This document shows, piece after piece, positions 23,560 to 34,181 of a stretch of DNA of 41,690 nt. The stretch is from the NCBI GenBank assembly GCA_021823405.1, contig JAKAOA010000010.1, forward strand, positions 1 through 41,690, given 5' to 3'. A program made the translations under genes and the position numbers. Below the pieces are notes generated by a model. It was given only the letters and a program-made list of their open reading frames with translations, had not been told where the DNA came from and ran no database searches. Each line of letters starts with the position of its first letter. Within the stretch, counting starts at the first letter, position 1. Source of the DNA: Bacteroidota bacterium (GTDB lineage Bacteria > Bacteroidota > Bacteroidia > JABEUT01).

Positions 23560-24044
23560 TAATGATGAAAGTGAAAGTGAGTGAGCAAAAGATAATAAAA
23601 TTTAAGATAAAAAAAATAAAAAACGAAATCCCATACTACGATAGAAATGAACATGTATGAAATTACCTTCTGCTTATCGCGATAGAAATGAACCGCAAGC
23701 GCTGTCCCAATTGGAATAGAAAGAATAACAGGAGTAAAAAACGCGATACCGGCTAATCCCCATTTCGTTTTTATTTTTCCAATGAATTTATTTTCATGCG
23801 GCGGCTCGTTGCCCTTCTTTTTGATAGGGATATATTTAATGCGTAGTTTATGCCATTGGTCTAATGCCCATTGACTGATATTGGCAAATATCCATGCTCC
23901 TGCAACCCCGCCGGCTGTTGTAATGGTTATGGCTTTAAAAAATGGGAATTTGGCAACAACAGCAGCAGGCACCCCGCCGAAGCCAAGTTTTAGAGAACTT
24001 AGAAGAAAAATAAACAGATCCAATCCAATATTGTGCCAACTCAT
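23559..24044 (-). CDS. Small integral membrane protein, possibly small multidrug-export family
   Basis: 161 residues with about four hydrophobic segments, near 5-25, 35-57, 95-117 and 125-147. A conserved-looking re-entrant stretch is KWGLAGIAFFTPVILSIPIG. The arrangement resembles the 'putative small multi-drug export' group or a short DedA-like fold, but I see no decisive motif, so transport activity is unproven. The C-terminus is His-rich (HFHFHH). Its TAA overlaps the ATG of cysQ. The coupling suggests joint expression; a link to sulfate or nucleotide handling would be speculation. Confidence 0.65.
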   Translation of the reverse strand: MSWHNIGLDLFIFLLSSLKLGFGGVPAAVVAKFPFFKAITITTAGGVAGAWIFANISQWALDQWHKLRIKYIPIKKKGNEPPHENKFIGKIKTKWGLAGIAFFTPVILSIPIGTALAVHFYRDKQKVISYMFISIVVWDFVFYFFYLKFYYLLLTHFHFHH

Positions 24045-24212
24045 TATCTCATCTGAATTAAATCAAGTATCTCTATCGTAAACCAAAAAATTAGAATAAC
24101 TTACGGAGTTCATCGCTTTTTTTTCATTTATGTTACCGGGAATCTAAATCGATTCAAATAATTTAATCACAAAAGACAACTCTTATACTCAAAAATTAAA
24201 ATAAAGTTACGA

Positions 24213-25160
24213 TTATCTGAAATCCCGTCTATTTCTTCTGAACTGAATATCCTTGACCCATTTAAAAGGGAATGGCAGATTGTTCCTGCGTATCTGACTG
24301 AATATTATCTCTTTTGAGCCAAAACCTTTATAAAATCTTGCTATATCGGGGTTCAATGAACCTTCAAAGTCGAAGGTAATTTCCTGCTCTGCGTGGTCAC
24401 GGAAAAAGCGATCCATTAGCAGGGTCATTGCGTGGAGCTGGTATCCTTTCGTATTAATGCCTGAAAAAAGGAATATTTCTCTTTTATTACTTCCTGTAAA
24501 AAAAGCGCCTGCGCATAATTCTTTTTCTTCGGTGAGTACTGTCCATATTTGCCCCATATTTCTTTTCAGGCAGGCATTCATCAGGGCATTAAGCGTGTGG
24601 TAGTATGTAGCGGGATGCTTGAACTCCCTCCCCCGATTTTTGCGGAAGAGGTCAATTACAGGCATTGGTGACATATCCTTTCTTACTTCCAATTTATTCA
24701 ACATAGCTTTACGCAAGTTTCTTTTCGTTTGTGTTGAATAATTGGAATAAATCCTATCGTACGGCGAAATTAAGTCAAGCAGATGCGTTAACAAGTTCCT
24801 TTTTTCAAAATGGTTGTTCGGAGCTGGGTTAAGCGTATTCAGATTCATTTCGACATATTTATAGTTACGGGGGATTTTGTCAAAAAAGAGATTAACTTTT
24901 TCTCCTGTTATACCAGCAACTGAAAAAACGCCAAGTTGCTGTGTGAATGGCGGAGGGAAGATGTACTTGAATCCTAATTTGTACGCATCAGGCAAAGGCA
25001 TAACGGTCGTATAGTCGTCTGTTATTAAAGCATTCCAGCCGGGAGACACAATATCGAGGTACCAGCTATAGGCATAAATTATACCATTTACCGAATTCTT
25101 TATGCAAAAATCCCATTTACCCTTGTCAATATCCTTGTTTTCAACGAAATTAGGCATCAT
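24213..25160 (-). CDS. FemAB/GNAT-like acyltransferase family protein
   Basis: 315 residues without signal or membrane segment. The second half resembles the GNAT half of FemAB-like proteins: the helix YSNYSTQTKRNLRKA, the strand CAGAFFTGSNKREIFLFSGIN and the C-terminal FDFEGSLNPDIARFYKGFGS. Such proteins occur in surface-polysaccharide and lipid-modification clusters in Bacteroidota and are thought to acylate or aminoacylate envelope molecules. It lies 18 bp after the polysaccharide deacetylase gene, so both probably act on the same extracellular sugar polymer, but this is inference. Confidence 0.78.
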   Translation of the reverse strand: MMPNFVENKDIDKGKWDFCIKNSVNGIIYAYSWYLDIVSPGWNALITDDYTTVMPLPDAYKLGFKYIFPPPFTQQLGVFSVAGITGEKVNLFFDKIPRNYKYVEMNLNTLNPAPNNHFEKRNLLTHLLDLISPYDRIYSNYSTQTKRNLRKAMLNKLEVRKDMSPMPVIDLFRKNRGREFKHPATYYHTLNALMNACLKRNMGQIWTVLTEEKELCAGAFFTGSNKREIFLFSGINTKGYQLHAMTLLMDRFFRDHAEQEITFDFEGSLNPDIARFYKGFGSKEIIFSQIRRNNLPFPFKWVKDIQFRRNRRDFR

Positions 25161-25178
25161 TGGTAACCGTTCCTGCTT

Positions 25179-26495
25179 TTAATTTACTCCTGTTCTAATC
25201 AGCTTTTCAAATACGCCCTTCCATCCCTTCCATCCGTCCGTCTCTCCGAGCGAATGGTTGTGCCAGATGGTGATAAACTCGCCTCCGCATCGTTTTACCA
25301 ATGCAGCAAACTCTTCAATAATGGCTTCTGATTCCCCGGTAGAAAGATGTTGGTACTCGTTCAGGGTACCATCCATTATCACAGGTGAATGTATCATAAC
25401 GGGTAGAGGTTCTTCAGCTTTCAGATCATAGAAAGGAAAAGGAGTACAGATACTCGCCCGGAAACCCGGAGCGCCGGCATATCCAAGGGAATAATCATCG
25501 GTAATATTTAAACAGAAGAGGCAGCGATACGTTTCAGGGAGCATCACCTTTAAGAAATGCTGCCGTGATTTGGTTATTTTATAGGTTAAATATCTCTCCA
25601 CATTTTCGACTTCGTCACCTATTATTTCCGGATTGCCGGCAGAATAATAAGACGGGTGGATGCCTATCTGTGCAAAGGAACTTATATTTTTAACCAGTTC
25701 CGCGAATTTTTTACCATCCGTTTTGATATTTCTATCATAATCGCTGCGGCTGCGCGAGGCAAGAAAAAAGTAAACAGGGGCAATTTGATACTTTCTGAAT
25801 ATCGTTTCCTGATATGAATAGGTATCGAAAGGATCGTTACGCCATCCCAATAATACAGAGGTTTTTTCTATTATTTTTCCGATTTGCAAGCCGCAGAGAA
25901 GTTTCAGGTATGAGCCGGCTGTTACACCAATTGTTCTACCCAGATGTGCATAAGCCACATCTATATCTACTGTTGGAATAAATGAATAGTTACTTTCTTT
26001 AAATTTAAGTTGCGGATATTTAACCAACATCAACTTTTTCAGTTCTGCCGCCCACAAATTTACCAACGGTATATTAAGAAAATTATTCTGATATGCGATA
26101 CTGTTTTCAGCATTAAAACGGGAGTGCCTATCGGACTGATATGGCAAATATTCCTCGTAACGGCTAACCAGGTAGAATGACGCCGAAAAAATATCAAACG
26201 GCAGATCTCCGCCGGTTGTGTGATAAAAAATTTTCAACGCGCTCCATTCAGATACGGTAAAGTTTTGACTAATTATACTCAACTGCGTTAGTAGCCCTGC
26301 CGGTCGCACAACAATTTCATCTTTTCCTGCTAAGGCGGCGGAATAATTCAGCTTTGGTCCTTTGAAAGAATCGTATTCCTCCTTGTTAGCAGTAATCCGG
26401 TAAGACACCGTTAAGAGTGAGCTAAAAAAAAGTGTGAAAGAGTATTTAATACGCGGGGTGATTTCGGGGGTATAAATTAGCAACTGGGGAGTCAT
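25179..26495 (-). CDS. Polysaccharide deacetylase family protein
   Basis: 438 residues from ATG 26495. A farther-upstream ATG at 26567 would overlap prmC and add 24 unlikely residues. Residues about 1-165 are the N-terminal domain typical of this Bacteroidota family. A NodB-like barrel follows: metal/substrate segments FIPTVDIDVAYA, QIGIHPSYYSAG (with the His of the metal site) and the terminal TIWHNHSLGE. It probably deacetylates a surface or storage polysaccharide. The enzyme lacks a signal peptide, as in other members encoded near glycosyltransferase or FemAB genes. A perfect -7 box is 23 bp upstream. Confidence 0.82.
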   Translation of the reverse strand: MTPQLLIYTPEITPRIKYSFTLFFSSLLTVSYRITANKEEYDSFKGPKLNYSAALAGKDEIVVRPAGLLTQLSIISQNFTVSEWSALKIFYHTTGGDLPFDIFSASFYLVSRYEEYLPYQSDRHSRFNAENSIAYQNNFLNIPLVNLWAAELKKLMLVKYPQLKFKESNYSFIPTVDIDVAYAHLGRTIGVTAGSYLKLLCGLQIGKIIEKTSVLLGWRNDPFDTYSYQETIFRKYQIAPVYFFLASRSRSDYDRNIKTDGKKFAELVKNISSFAQIGIHPSYYSAGNPEIIGDEVENVERYLTYKITKSRQHFLKVMLPETYRCLFCLNITDDYSLGYAGAPGFRASICTPFPFYDLKAEEPLPVMIHSPVIMDGTLNEYQHLSTGESEAIIEEFAALVKRCGGEFITIWHNHSLGETDGWKGWKGVFEKLIRTGVN

Positions 26496-26517
26496 CTTTA
26501 AATTCGCCTCTTTCTTG

Positions 26518-26525
26518 CAAAAATA
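26518..26525 (-). promoter_or_regulatory. -7 element for the deacetylase operon
   Basis: The minus strand reads TATTTTTG. It lies back to back with the prmC -7 element (26530-26537) in a 64-bp divergent intergenic region, and it supports the deacetylase start at 26495. Confidence 0.5.
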
Positions 26526-26529
26526 GTGA

Positions 26530-26537
26530 TAATTTTG
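26530..26537 (+). promoter_or_regulatory. -7 element for prmC
   Basis: TAATTTTG is a perfect TAnnTTTG, 22 bp upstream of the prmC ATG. Only 4 bp separate it from the opposing deacetylase -7 box, so the two promoters may exclude one another. Confidence 0.5.
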
Positions 26538-26559
26538 CTCTAAGGCACCCCAAATAGTT

Positions 26560-27447
26560 ATGGACATTACCGAGTTACGTCAATATTTTAAAAAACAGTT
26601 GAAAGGACACTATCCGCCGGATGAGATTAAGGGCTTGTTTCAGCTGCTTGTGACCGATTTGCTGCATATCAATAAAATAGAATTGCTTTTGGAGGCAAAG
26701 AAGGAAATCAGTAAAAATGACTTAATCAAGGTTCATAAAGCGATTGCCAAACTCAAAAATAAGATGCCAGTGCAATACATCCTTGGTTATTGCCACTTTT
26801 ACGGAATGCGATTAAAGGTCAATTCAAACGTTCTTATTCCCAGACCTGAAACAGAAGAACTTGTGGACTGGATTTTAAAAGAGCATCTTTTGGACAAGAA
26901 TCTTCGCATAATTGACATTGGCGCCGGAAGCGGTTGCATAGCCCTTGCCTTAAAAAGAAATATTCCTTCGTCAGAAGTTACCGCCATAGATAACTCGGAG
27001 AAAGCTCTGGCTATAGCAAAGTATAATGCTTACAAACTTGGATTAAATGTTAGATTTATTAATGCCGATATACTCAAGATGCCTTTTAGAATTAAGAACT
27101 ATGAGTATGATATTATAGCAAGTAACCCGCCATATATCGCACTATCGGAAAGAAACGAATTACCGGAAAATGTGCTGAAAGAACCAAACGAAGCGCTCTT
27201 TGTCCCGGATGAAGACCCATTGTTGTATTACAGGGCTATTGCTCAATTTGTTTGCAAGCCGAGTCAGGCGAACGGAACATTAGGTGGCGGGCGTAATAAA
27301 CAAATATATTTTGAAATACATGAAGACAGAGCTGGAGCGATATCATCAATGCTTTCTTCTATGGGGTTTGAGAATATTGTAATAAGAAAGGACATTAATG
27401 GCAAAAACAGAATGATTAGTTGTAATATGCTTGCAGCAAAAGATTAA
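26560..27447 (+). CDS. prmC: Peptide chain release factor N5-glutamine methyltransferase
   Basis: 295 residues. It methylates the Gln of the GGQ motif in release factors. The N-terminal helical domain covers about 1-85; the methyltransferase domain has PRPETE at 95-100, SAM motif IDIGAGSGCIALAL near 118-131 and the catalytic NPPY at 189-192 that holds the glutamine. Length is normal. It is divergent from the deacetylase operon and precedes ligA by 66 bp, with a separate ligA promoter element. Confidence 0.96.
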   Translation: MDITELRQYFKKQLKGHYPPDEIKGLFQLLVTDLLHINKIELLLEAKKEISKNDLIKVHKAIAKLKNKMPVQYILGYCHFYGMRLKVNSNVLIPRPETEELVDWILKEHLLDKNLRIIDIGAGSGCIALALKRNIPSSEVTAIDNSEKALAIAKYNAYKLGLNVRFINADILKMPFRIKNYEYDIIASNPPYIALSERNELPENVLKEPNEALFVPDEDPLLYYRAIAQFVCKPSQANGTLGGGRNKQIYFEIHEDRAGAISSMLSSMGFENIVIRKDINGKNRMISCNMLAAKD

Positions 27448-27487
27448 ACTTCACAGGGATTCATTACCTGTATACGTCATCATTTTT

Positions 27488-27495
27488 TATTTTTG
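27488..27495 (+). promoter_or_regulatory. -7 element for ligA-lpxK
   Basis: TATTTTTG is a perfect TAnnTTTG, 18 bp upstream of the ligA ATG. The -33 element is not clear (TTA near 27463). Confidence 0.45.
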
Positions 27496-27510
27496 CATCA
27501 ACCCGGATGA

Positions 27511-29526
<2,016 letters not shown>

Positions 29527-29544
29527 CATAAAATTAATCCGGAT

Positions 29545-30657
29545 TTGAAAAACCTGCGGTTGCTCCTTTACCCTTTCGCTCTTCTTTATGGCATTGTTGC
29601 ATTTATCCGCAATGTTCTTTTTGACGCAGGCATACTTCGCTCAAAAAGCTATCCGGTATGGGTTATTTCAGTCGGTAATTTATCAGTCGGAGGAACGGGT
29701 AAATCACCGCATGTTGAATATTTGATACGTCTTCTCGGCTCCATTTCATCCAAATATGCCAACCTCCATTTTACGCCGTCAAAAACTGCGGTGTTGAGCC
29801 GGGGTTATGGAAGACGAAGTTCAGGGTTTCGCATTGTTACAACCGGTTCCAGCGCAGAAGAAGCGGGCGATGAGCCGGTGCAGATAAAAGGGAAATTTCA
29901 AGACGTAAACGTAGCAGTAGATGAAAAACGGACCAGGGGAATTGCCAAACTCTTGGAAACCAAAAAAGATATCAATCTCTTTCTGCTGGATGATTCATTT
30001 CAGCATCGGTATGTAACACCTACAGTTTCAATTCTGCTTACCAATTACCATAAACCCTTTTACGAAGACCACCTGCTGCCTGCCGGAACCCTGCGAGAGC
30101 AAAGACGGGGTTACCGCAGGGCAGATATTATTATCGTAACCCGCACTCCAGAGAATCTTACTGATGTCGAAAAAAAGATGACGATAAAAAAAATCAATCC
30201 ACTTCCGAATCAAAATATTTTCTTTTCAAGTATAGTTTACGACCCCCCGATTGCGGTTTACGGCAACTCATCCGCTAATCCGAAAATTCAAAAAGACACC
30301 TCGGTAGTATTGCTTACCGGAATTGCCAATGCCAACGACTTAAAGAAATATCTGCAAGCCGGAGCCAAGGAGGTTGTTCACGAAGAATACCGTGACCATC
30401 ATCAGTTCACCCTCGTAGAAATAATGAAAATAAAAGACATTTTTAATCGTATGGAGAATCCGAATAAAATTATCATTACAACTGAAAAGGATTCTGTCCG
30501 ACTGCATCAATCCGCCATTGCAGAGCAATTATCCGGTTTACCCGTTTTTTATATACCAGTGAGGGTTAAAATGCATGATGAAGCGGGCTTTGAAGAATTG
30601 ATAATTCGCTACCTTAACTCTTTCCAGCTTTATAAGCCATTGCAGAGAACAGTTTAA
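29545..30657 (+). CDS. lpxK: Tetraacyldisaccharide 4'-kinase (lipid A)
   Basis: 370 residues starting with TTG, which places the family N-terminus (LLLYPFALLYG) correctly. It phosphorylates the 4' position of the lipid A disaccharide at the cytoplasmic face of the inner membrane. The N-terminal hydrophobic helix is at about 5-25, the P-loop GNLSVGGTGKS at 44-54 and the Walker-B-like LLDDSFQHR near 152. Its presence means the organism makes lipopolysaccharide-type lipid A. Confidence 0.96.
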   Translation: MKNLRLLLYPFALLYGIVAFIRNVLFDAGILRSKSYPVWVISVGNLSVGGTGKSPHVEYLIRLLGSISSKYANLHFTPSKTAVLSRGYGRRSSGFRIVTTGSSAEEAGDEPVQIKGKFQDVNVAVDEKRTRGIAKLLETKKDINLFLLDDSFQHRYVTPTVSILLTNYHKPFYEDHLLPAGTLREQRRGYRRADIIIVTRTPENLTDVEKKMTIKKINPLPNQNIFFSSIVYDPPIAVYGNSSANPKIQKDTSVVLLTGIANANDLKKYLQAGAKEVVHEEYRDHHQFTLVEIMKIKDIFNRMENPNKIIITTEKDSVRLHQSAIAEQLSGLPVFYIPVRVKMHDEAGFEELIIRYLNSFQLYKPLQRTV

Positions 30658-30688
30658 AACCGTTGGCAAGTAAGAACTATACCGGCTG

Positions 30689-33010
30689 CTATTGTTCAAT
30701 TATGAGTTTACCGCAACCAATAAAGCTTCCTCCCAAAGTAGTAATCCTGTAAAAATACATACCGGCTGAATGTGCGTTAAGGTTGATTTCGGTTGTGCTA
30801 TTATTCAGTGTTGTCGCAAATAACTCCTGCCCAACAATATTATAAACGGTAAGTTTTAAACACTCCTTCATCTTTTGAACATTGACGGTAAAATTACCTT
30901 TATTCGGATTGGGATACACCATTATGTTGGCTTTGTCAACGCTTACCGCAGGTAATGATTGAAGTATCACGCGATAGAGTGGCGTTTCCCAAATACCTCT
31001 TCCATAAAATGAAACTCTTGCGACGCTTTTAGCGCTTCCGTCATTATACAGCATCAGGTCTGTTATCCAGCAACTGTTCGGCAATCCTTGGGAAAAATTC
31101 AGCCAATTACTCATTGTTGTGTCTTTATACCAGATAGCGTCAGAGGTAGCCAGGTACATGGCTTCATTATCGGTATAATAGTCGTTAAACATACTTTGAA
31201 CATTCACTAACGGCAGATTTCCGGTTACATTCGTCCACGAAACACCTCTGTTCACCGACCTGTATACATTATTAGCACAGGACATATACACAACATTACT
31301 ATCGCTTTTTACCGGCGATATGGTTGCCCCAAGGAATGTAAGTCCCGGCGCTAAATATTGCGTCCATGACGGGGTAGGGCTTAAGGCATTACTTGTGTAA
31401 TAGAAGTTACGGTTATAGTCAACAGCATAAATTATATTCGCATTTGTCGGCGAGGAGGCAATCGCCGCGAGTGGTGCATTGAAGTTTGAAATTTTCTGCC
31501 AAACGGGCGGGTTCCCATTCAGGTTGGTTGTCCTGTATATGTCGGAATCGGCAATAAATGAAGTATTGATTTGGGCAGGTGAAAAGGTCATTAATTGAAA
31601 ATGTGTCGAATCGCGCTGCGGAAAATTAAGCCAGTTATAATCGGTTATAAAGTCCTCGCTGTAATCGCCTCGCATATCATAAAACAGCGTACTATCTTCA
31701 TAATTCATGGCGATCGGGCTTGTATAATCGCCGCCTACAAAGGTATCCCAATCAGGATTGAGATAAAACAGTCCGCCATTATCTTGCGTGCCTCCGGCAA
31801 CGAAATTTTTATCTATCGGACTTGATGCGCAATGATAAAATTCCGTTGCCGAGAGACCGTTGCTTACCGGTTGCCAGGTAAGATTGCTGTCGTTGGTCTT
31901 CCAAACCCCGCCATCATTGGCGTTGTAAAGAATCCGGGGCGATAACGGGTTAAAAGCAAAATAATGCATATCGCAATGTACGCCTTGCCACCATCGAAAG
32001 CTTGTTGACCAATGCACACCGCCATCCGTTGATTTCCATATCGATTCTGCGCCGATATATATGGTATTGGTGTCAATAGGTGACACAATCATACAATAGT
32101 TGTAATTACCCTGATAGTATTGTCCGAAATTATTGGTATCATAACCATTTAAATCACAACTGTCTGCCGGCTTTACTATGTAAAAATTAAGTCCGCTGTT
32201 ATCCGACTTAAGTAATGGAGTGCAAAGGGCGCTGTCATTACCGACAAAAGTTACAAAAACCAGATTGGTGTCGGCTTTGGTTACACCTATTCTTCCACCG
32301 CCTTCCAAAGAGCGGGCAGGACCTGGCAGTGATATTTTCGTCCATGTATCACCCATATCTGTCGATAAATAGAACGCCGACATGGTTACGGCATAAATGG
32401 TGCCCGTAATTGAGTTAGGTTTGAACTGCATATCGGTAAATTTGCCGCTGTCAAGTTTTTCAATCCATGACGCGCCGCCATTGATTGTTTTCCATATCCC
32501 GTCGTCGGTTGCGGCAATAAGGGTATTATGATCGACCGGGGACATAATTATCTCTATCGCCAGACGGTTTCCAATGCCGGTATTGGCAATCGACCATGTT
32601 GCTCCCGCATCAGTACTTTTCCAAATTCCGTAATTTTCAGAATAGTAGTTTATATCTCCGGTGCCCAAATAAAGGATATTATCGTTGGTATAGTCAATGC
32701 AAACGGAAGCTGCCGCATCTCCGGGATTACCTAAACCGGCACTATCAGTACCGGTGCTTTGCCACAAGTTACAACTATCGTCGCTTACGAATAATCCGCC
32801 GCCCGAACTTGTAGCATAGACCCTTTTGGGATTAAGAGGGTCGAATTTTATCTGCTCTATCCGGCCGATTCCATTAATTTGCCAATAGCTGCTATCGTAT
32901 GGAAAATTTACAGGTCCTATAAGCTTCCATTTCCCGTTAATTTGAGAATATGAGACCGTTACGGTGCATATCAATCCTAATAAAAGAATAAGACAACGGC
33001 TTATGCTCAT
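30689..33010 (-). CDS. Secreted sortilin/BNR-repeat beta-propeller protein with T9SS sorting domain
   Basis: 773 residues from ATG 33010. A longer frame to 33100 would overlap the upstream gene and bury the signal peptide. The signal peptide ends near TVSYS. The mature protein has many BNR/Asp-box-like motifs (S-x-D-x-G-x-x-W, for example SDDSCNLW, STDAGATW and STDGGVHW), as in VPS10/sortilin-type propellers and glycosidase-like proteins. The last 75 residues are a T9SS type A sorting domain (VYPNPNKGNFTVNV through GMYFYRI). The protein should be exported to the surface or medium; the ligand or substrate is unknown. It lies 19 bp downstream of a small secreted protein gene. Confidence 0.88.
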   Translation of the reverse strand: MSISRCLILLLGLICTVTVSYSQINGKWKLIGPVNFPYDSSYWQINGIGRIEQIKFDPLNPKRVYATSSGGGLFVSDDSCNLWQSTGTDSAGLGNPGDAAASVCIDYTNDNILYLGTGDINYYSENYGIWKSTDAGATWSIANTGIGNRLAIEIIMSPVDHNTLIAATDDGIWKTINGGASWIEKLDSGKFTDMQFKPNSITGTIYAVTMSAFYLSTDMGDTWTKISLPGPARSLEGGGRIGVTKADTNLVFVTFVGNDSALCTPLLKSDNSGLNFYIVKPADSCDLNGYDTNNFGQYYQGNYNYCMIVSPIDTNTIYIGAESIWKSTDGGVHWSTSFRWWQGVHCDMHYFAFNPLSPRILYNANDGGVWKTNDSNLTWQPVSNGLSATEFYHCASSPIDKNFVAGGTQDNGGLFYLNPDWDTFVGGDYTSPIAMNYEDSTLFYDMRGDYSEDFITDYNWLNFPQRDSTHFQLMTFSPAQINTSFIADSDIYRTTNLNGNPPVWQKISNFNAPLAAIASSPTNANIIYAVDYNRNFYYTSNALSPTPSWTQYLAPGLTFLGATISPVKSDSNVVYMSCANNVYRSVNRGVSWTNVTGNLPLVNVQSMFNDYYTDNEAMYLATSDAIWYKDTTMSNWLNFSQGLPNSCWITDLMLYNDGSAKSVARVSFYGRGIWETPLYRVILQSLPAVSVDKANIMVYPNPNKGNFTVNVQKMKECLKLTVYNIVGQELFATTLNNSTTEINLNAHSAGMYFYRITTLGGSFIGCGKLIIEQ

Positions 33011-33029
33011 TTCATGTTTATAGTATAAT

Positions 33030-33419
33030 CTATTTTCTGTCATTGTGCCGAAGCAGATGGCGTTGATAAGGGTATAGAATATGGCCATCTTGCTGAACAT
33101 AAGGTTTTATTTCTAATTGCCAGCGGCAGAACTTTTTGTATTCAAAACTAAAAGCGATGTTTTTGCTTCCGCTATTTACTGATTTAGTCCCCTTTTCAAA
33201 TTTTTCTTCTTCCGTACAGGGCTTTTCACGGTTCTTCCAATAGTCATTAAATGCCTTTACTGTGTTAAAATAATTTGCATTAGTATCATCCATCATTTTT
33301 ATCCAGTATGGGTAATTTTTAAAATCTTGCCCGCCGGGGTACTGTTGACTAAGAGCGGCTGATGCAAACAGTAGAATTTGCATAAGGATAAGATTTAAAA
33401 TTAATAAGATGCGTTCCAT
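33030..33419 (-). CDS. Small secreted protein, partner of the sortilin-like protein
   Basis: 129 residues with a clear signal peptide (hydrophobic 4-22, cleavage near ALS-Q). The mature sequence, with DDTNANYFNTVKAFNDYWKNREKP followed by a KFCRWQLEIKPYV segment, resembles the short N-terminal module that precedes sortilin-like repeats in many Bacteroidota T9SS proteins. There it reads like N-Y-F/F-E-T-x-x-A-F-x-x-Y-W-x-G-R then F-K-R-W-E. Here it is a free-standing gene just ahead of the propeller gene. Its function is unknown. The C-terminus is basic and His-rich. Confidence 0.75.
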   Translation of the reverse strand: MERILLILNLILMQILLFASAALSQQYPGGQDFKNYPYWIKMMDDTNANYFNTVKAFNDYWKNREKPCTEEEKFEKGTKSVNSGSKNIAFSFEYKKFCRWQLEIKPYVQQDGHILYPYQRHLLRHNDRK

Positions 33420-33456
33420 TCACGATTATTTTTAAGATTGAACTCCTTCATTAAAG

Positions 33457-33464
33457 CAAAAATA
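33457..33464 (-). promoter_or_regulatory. -7 element for the secreted-protein pair
   Basis: The minus strand reads TATTTTTG, 37 bp upstream of the 33419 start. No -33 TTG is evident. Confidence 0.4.
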
Positions 33465-33659
33465 GATGAAATGGTCTTACCTTGAACCACTAATGATATT
33501 TATTTTATTGCCGACACATCAATTGACCGGCTCTTATCTGACCATTAAAGTCACCCAAATAACACTAAAATATGCTAACTTTAACTCTGTCCTGTAGTTA
33601 GGACTTACAAATTTAGATTAAACAAGTAAAAAATCATATAAAAATTGATAAATTATTCT

Positions 33660-33667
33660 TATATTTG
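33660..33667 (+). promoter_or_regulatory. Possible -7 element for the 33788 gene
   Basis: TATATTTG is a perfect TAnnTTTG. The nearest TTG is only 12 bp upstream, so the -33 is not supported. Confidence 0.35.
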
Positions 33668-33787
33668 CTTTAGGTCACTGCTATATTCATCTTGAAGAAT
33701 GAAAGATAAATATCACTTATAAAATCCATTTATTGTAAAGGAGAAACTGATAGAAAAGGATTCAAATAAATTTGTAGATACATATCA

Positions 33788-34174
33788 ATGGAAATAAAAG
33801 GAAAATATGCCAACGGAAGCCTTGCCTTAAAACAGGGTATTGTAATAGATTTACAGAAACGGCTATACTCTATTTTTACAACGCTTTTTGGTATAATAAA
33901 ATTTAGGGATGAGCCCAAACCTCTGCCGGCTGTTGAATATGTGCTGCTATTCCGCACACTTTATAATAAGTGTCAGTCATGCAATATTGCGGATTTCGAA
34001 AACGATTCGGTAATTCAACTTTCTTTGGTGCATGATAAAAACCGGAAACTGATAATACACGAGACCGATAATATGGAGCAGATTATGATGATGGCTCATA
34101 TACTTGCCGATGAATTAAAGGTTAGCATAAGGGATGCCGCTACAGACAGGCGTCACCCCATGTGGTTGGATTGA
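33788..34174 (+). CDS. Hypothetical protein, unrecognised
   Basis: 128 residues, no signal peptide or membrane segment. It opens with MEIKGKYANGSLALKQG and carries an alternating strand/helix pattern. A YVLLFRTLYNKCQSC stretch and a closing acidic-basic segment with DAATDRRHPMWLD are visible. I do not recognise a family. It could be a small cytoplasmic regulatory or binding protein. It is converging on the lipoprotein gene with only 7 bp between stops. The reading frame is open with ordinary codon use, so it is probably real. Confidence 0.62.
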   Translation: MEIKGKYANGSLALKQGIVIDLQKRLYSIFTTLFGIIKFRDEPKPLPAVEYVLLFRTLYNKCQSCNIADFENDSVIQLSLVHDKNRKLIIHETDNMEQIMMMAHILADELKVSIRDAATDRRHPMWLD

Positions 34175-34181
34175 TAATCGT

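Larger units (their letters stand above)
33420..33787. other. AT-rich intergenic region between divergent genes
   Basis: This 368-bp gap holds the -7 box for the minus-strand secreted pair (33457-33464), a 5-bp hairpin GTCCT/AGGAC (33589-33604) and a perfect plus-strand TATATTTG (33660-33667) that could drive the small orphan gene with a leader of about 115 nt. No coding frame is seen. Confidence 0.55.

Noticed and set aside
33010-33100. Possible frameshift joining the small secreted gene and the sortilin-like gene
   Set aside because: The downstream gene has its own clean signal peptide at 33010 and a 19-bp gap, so two separate genes explain the sequence.
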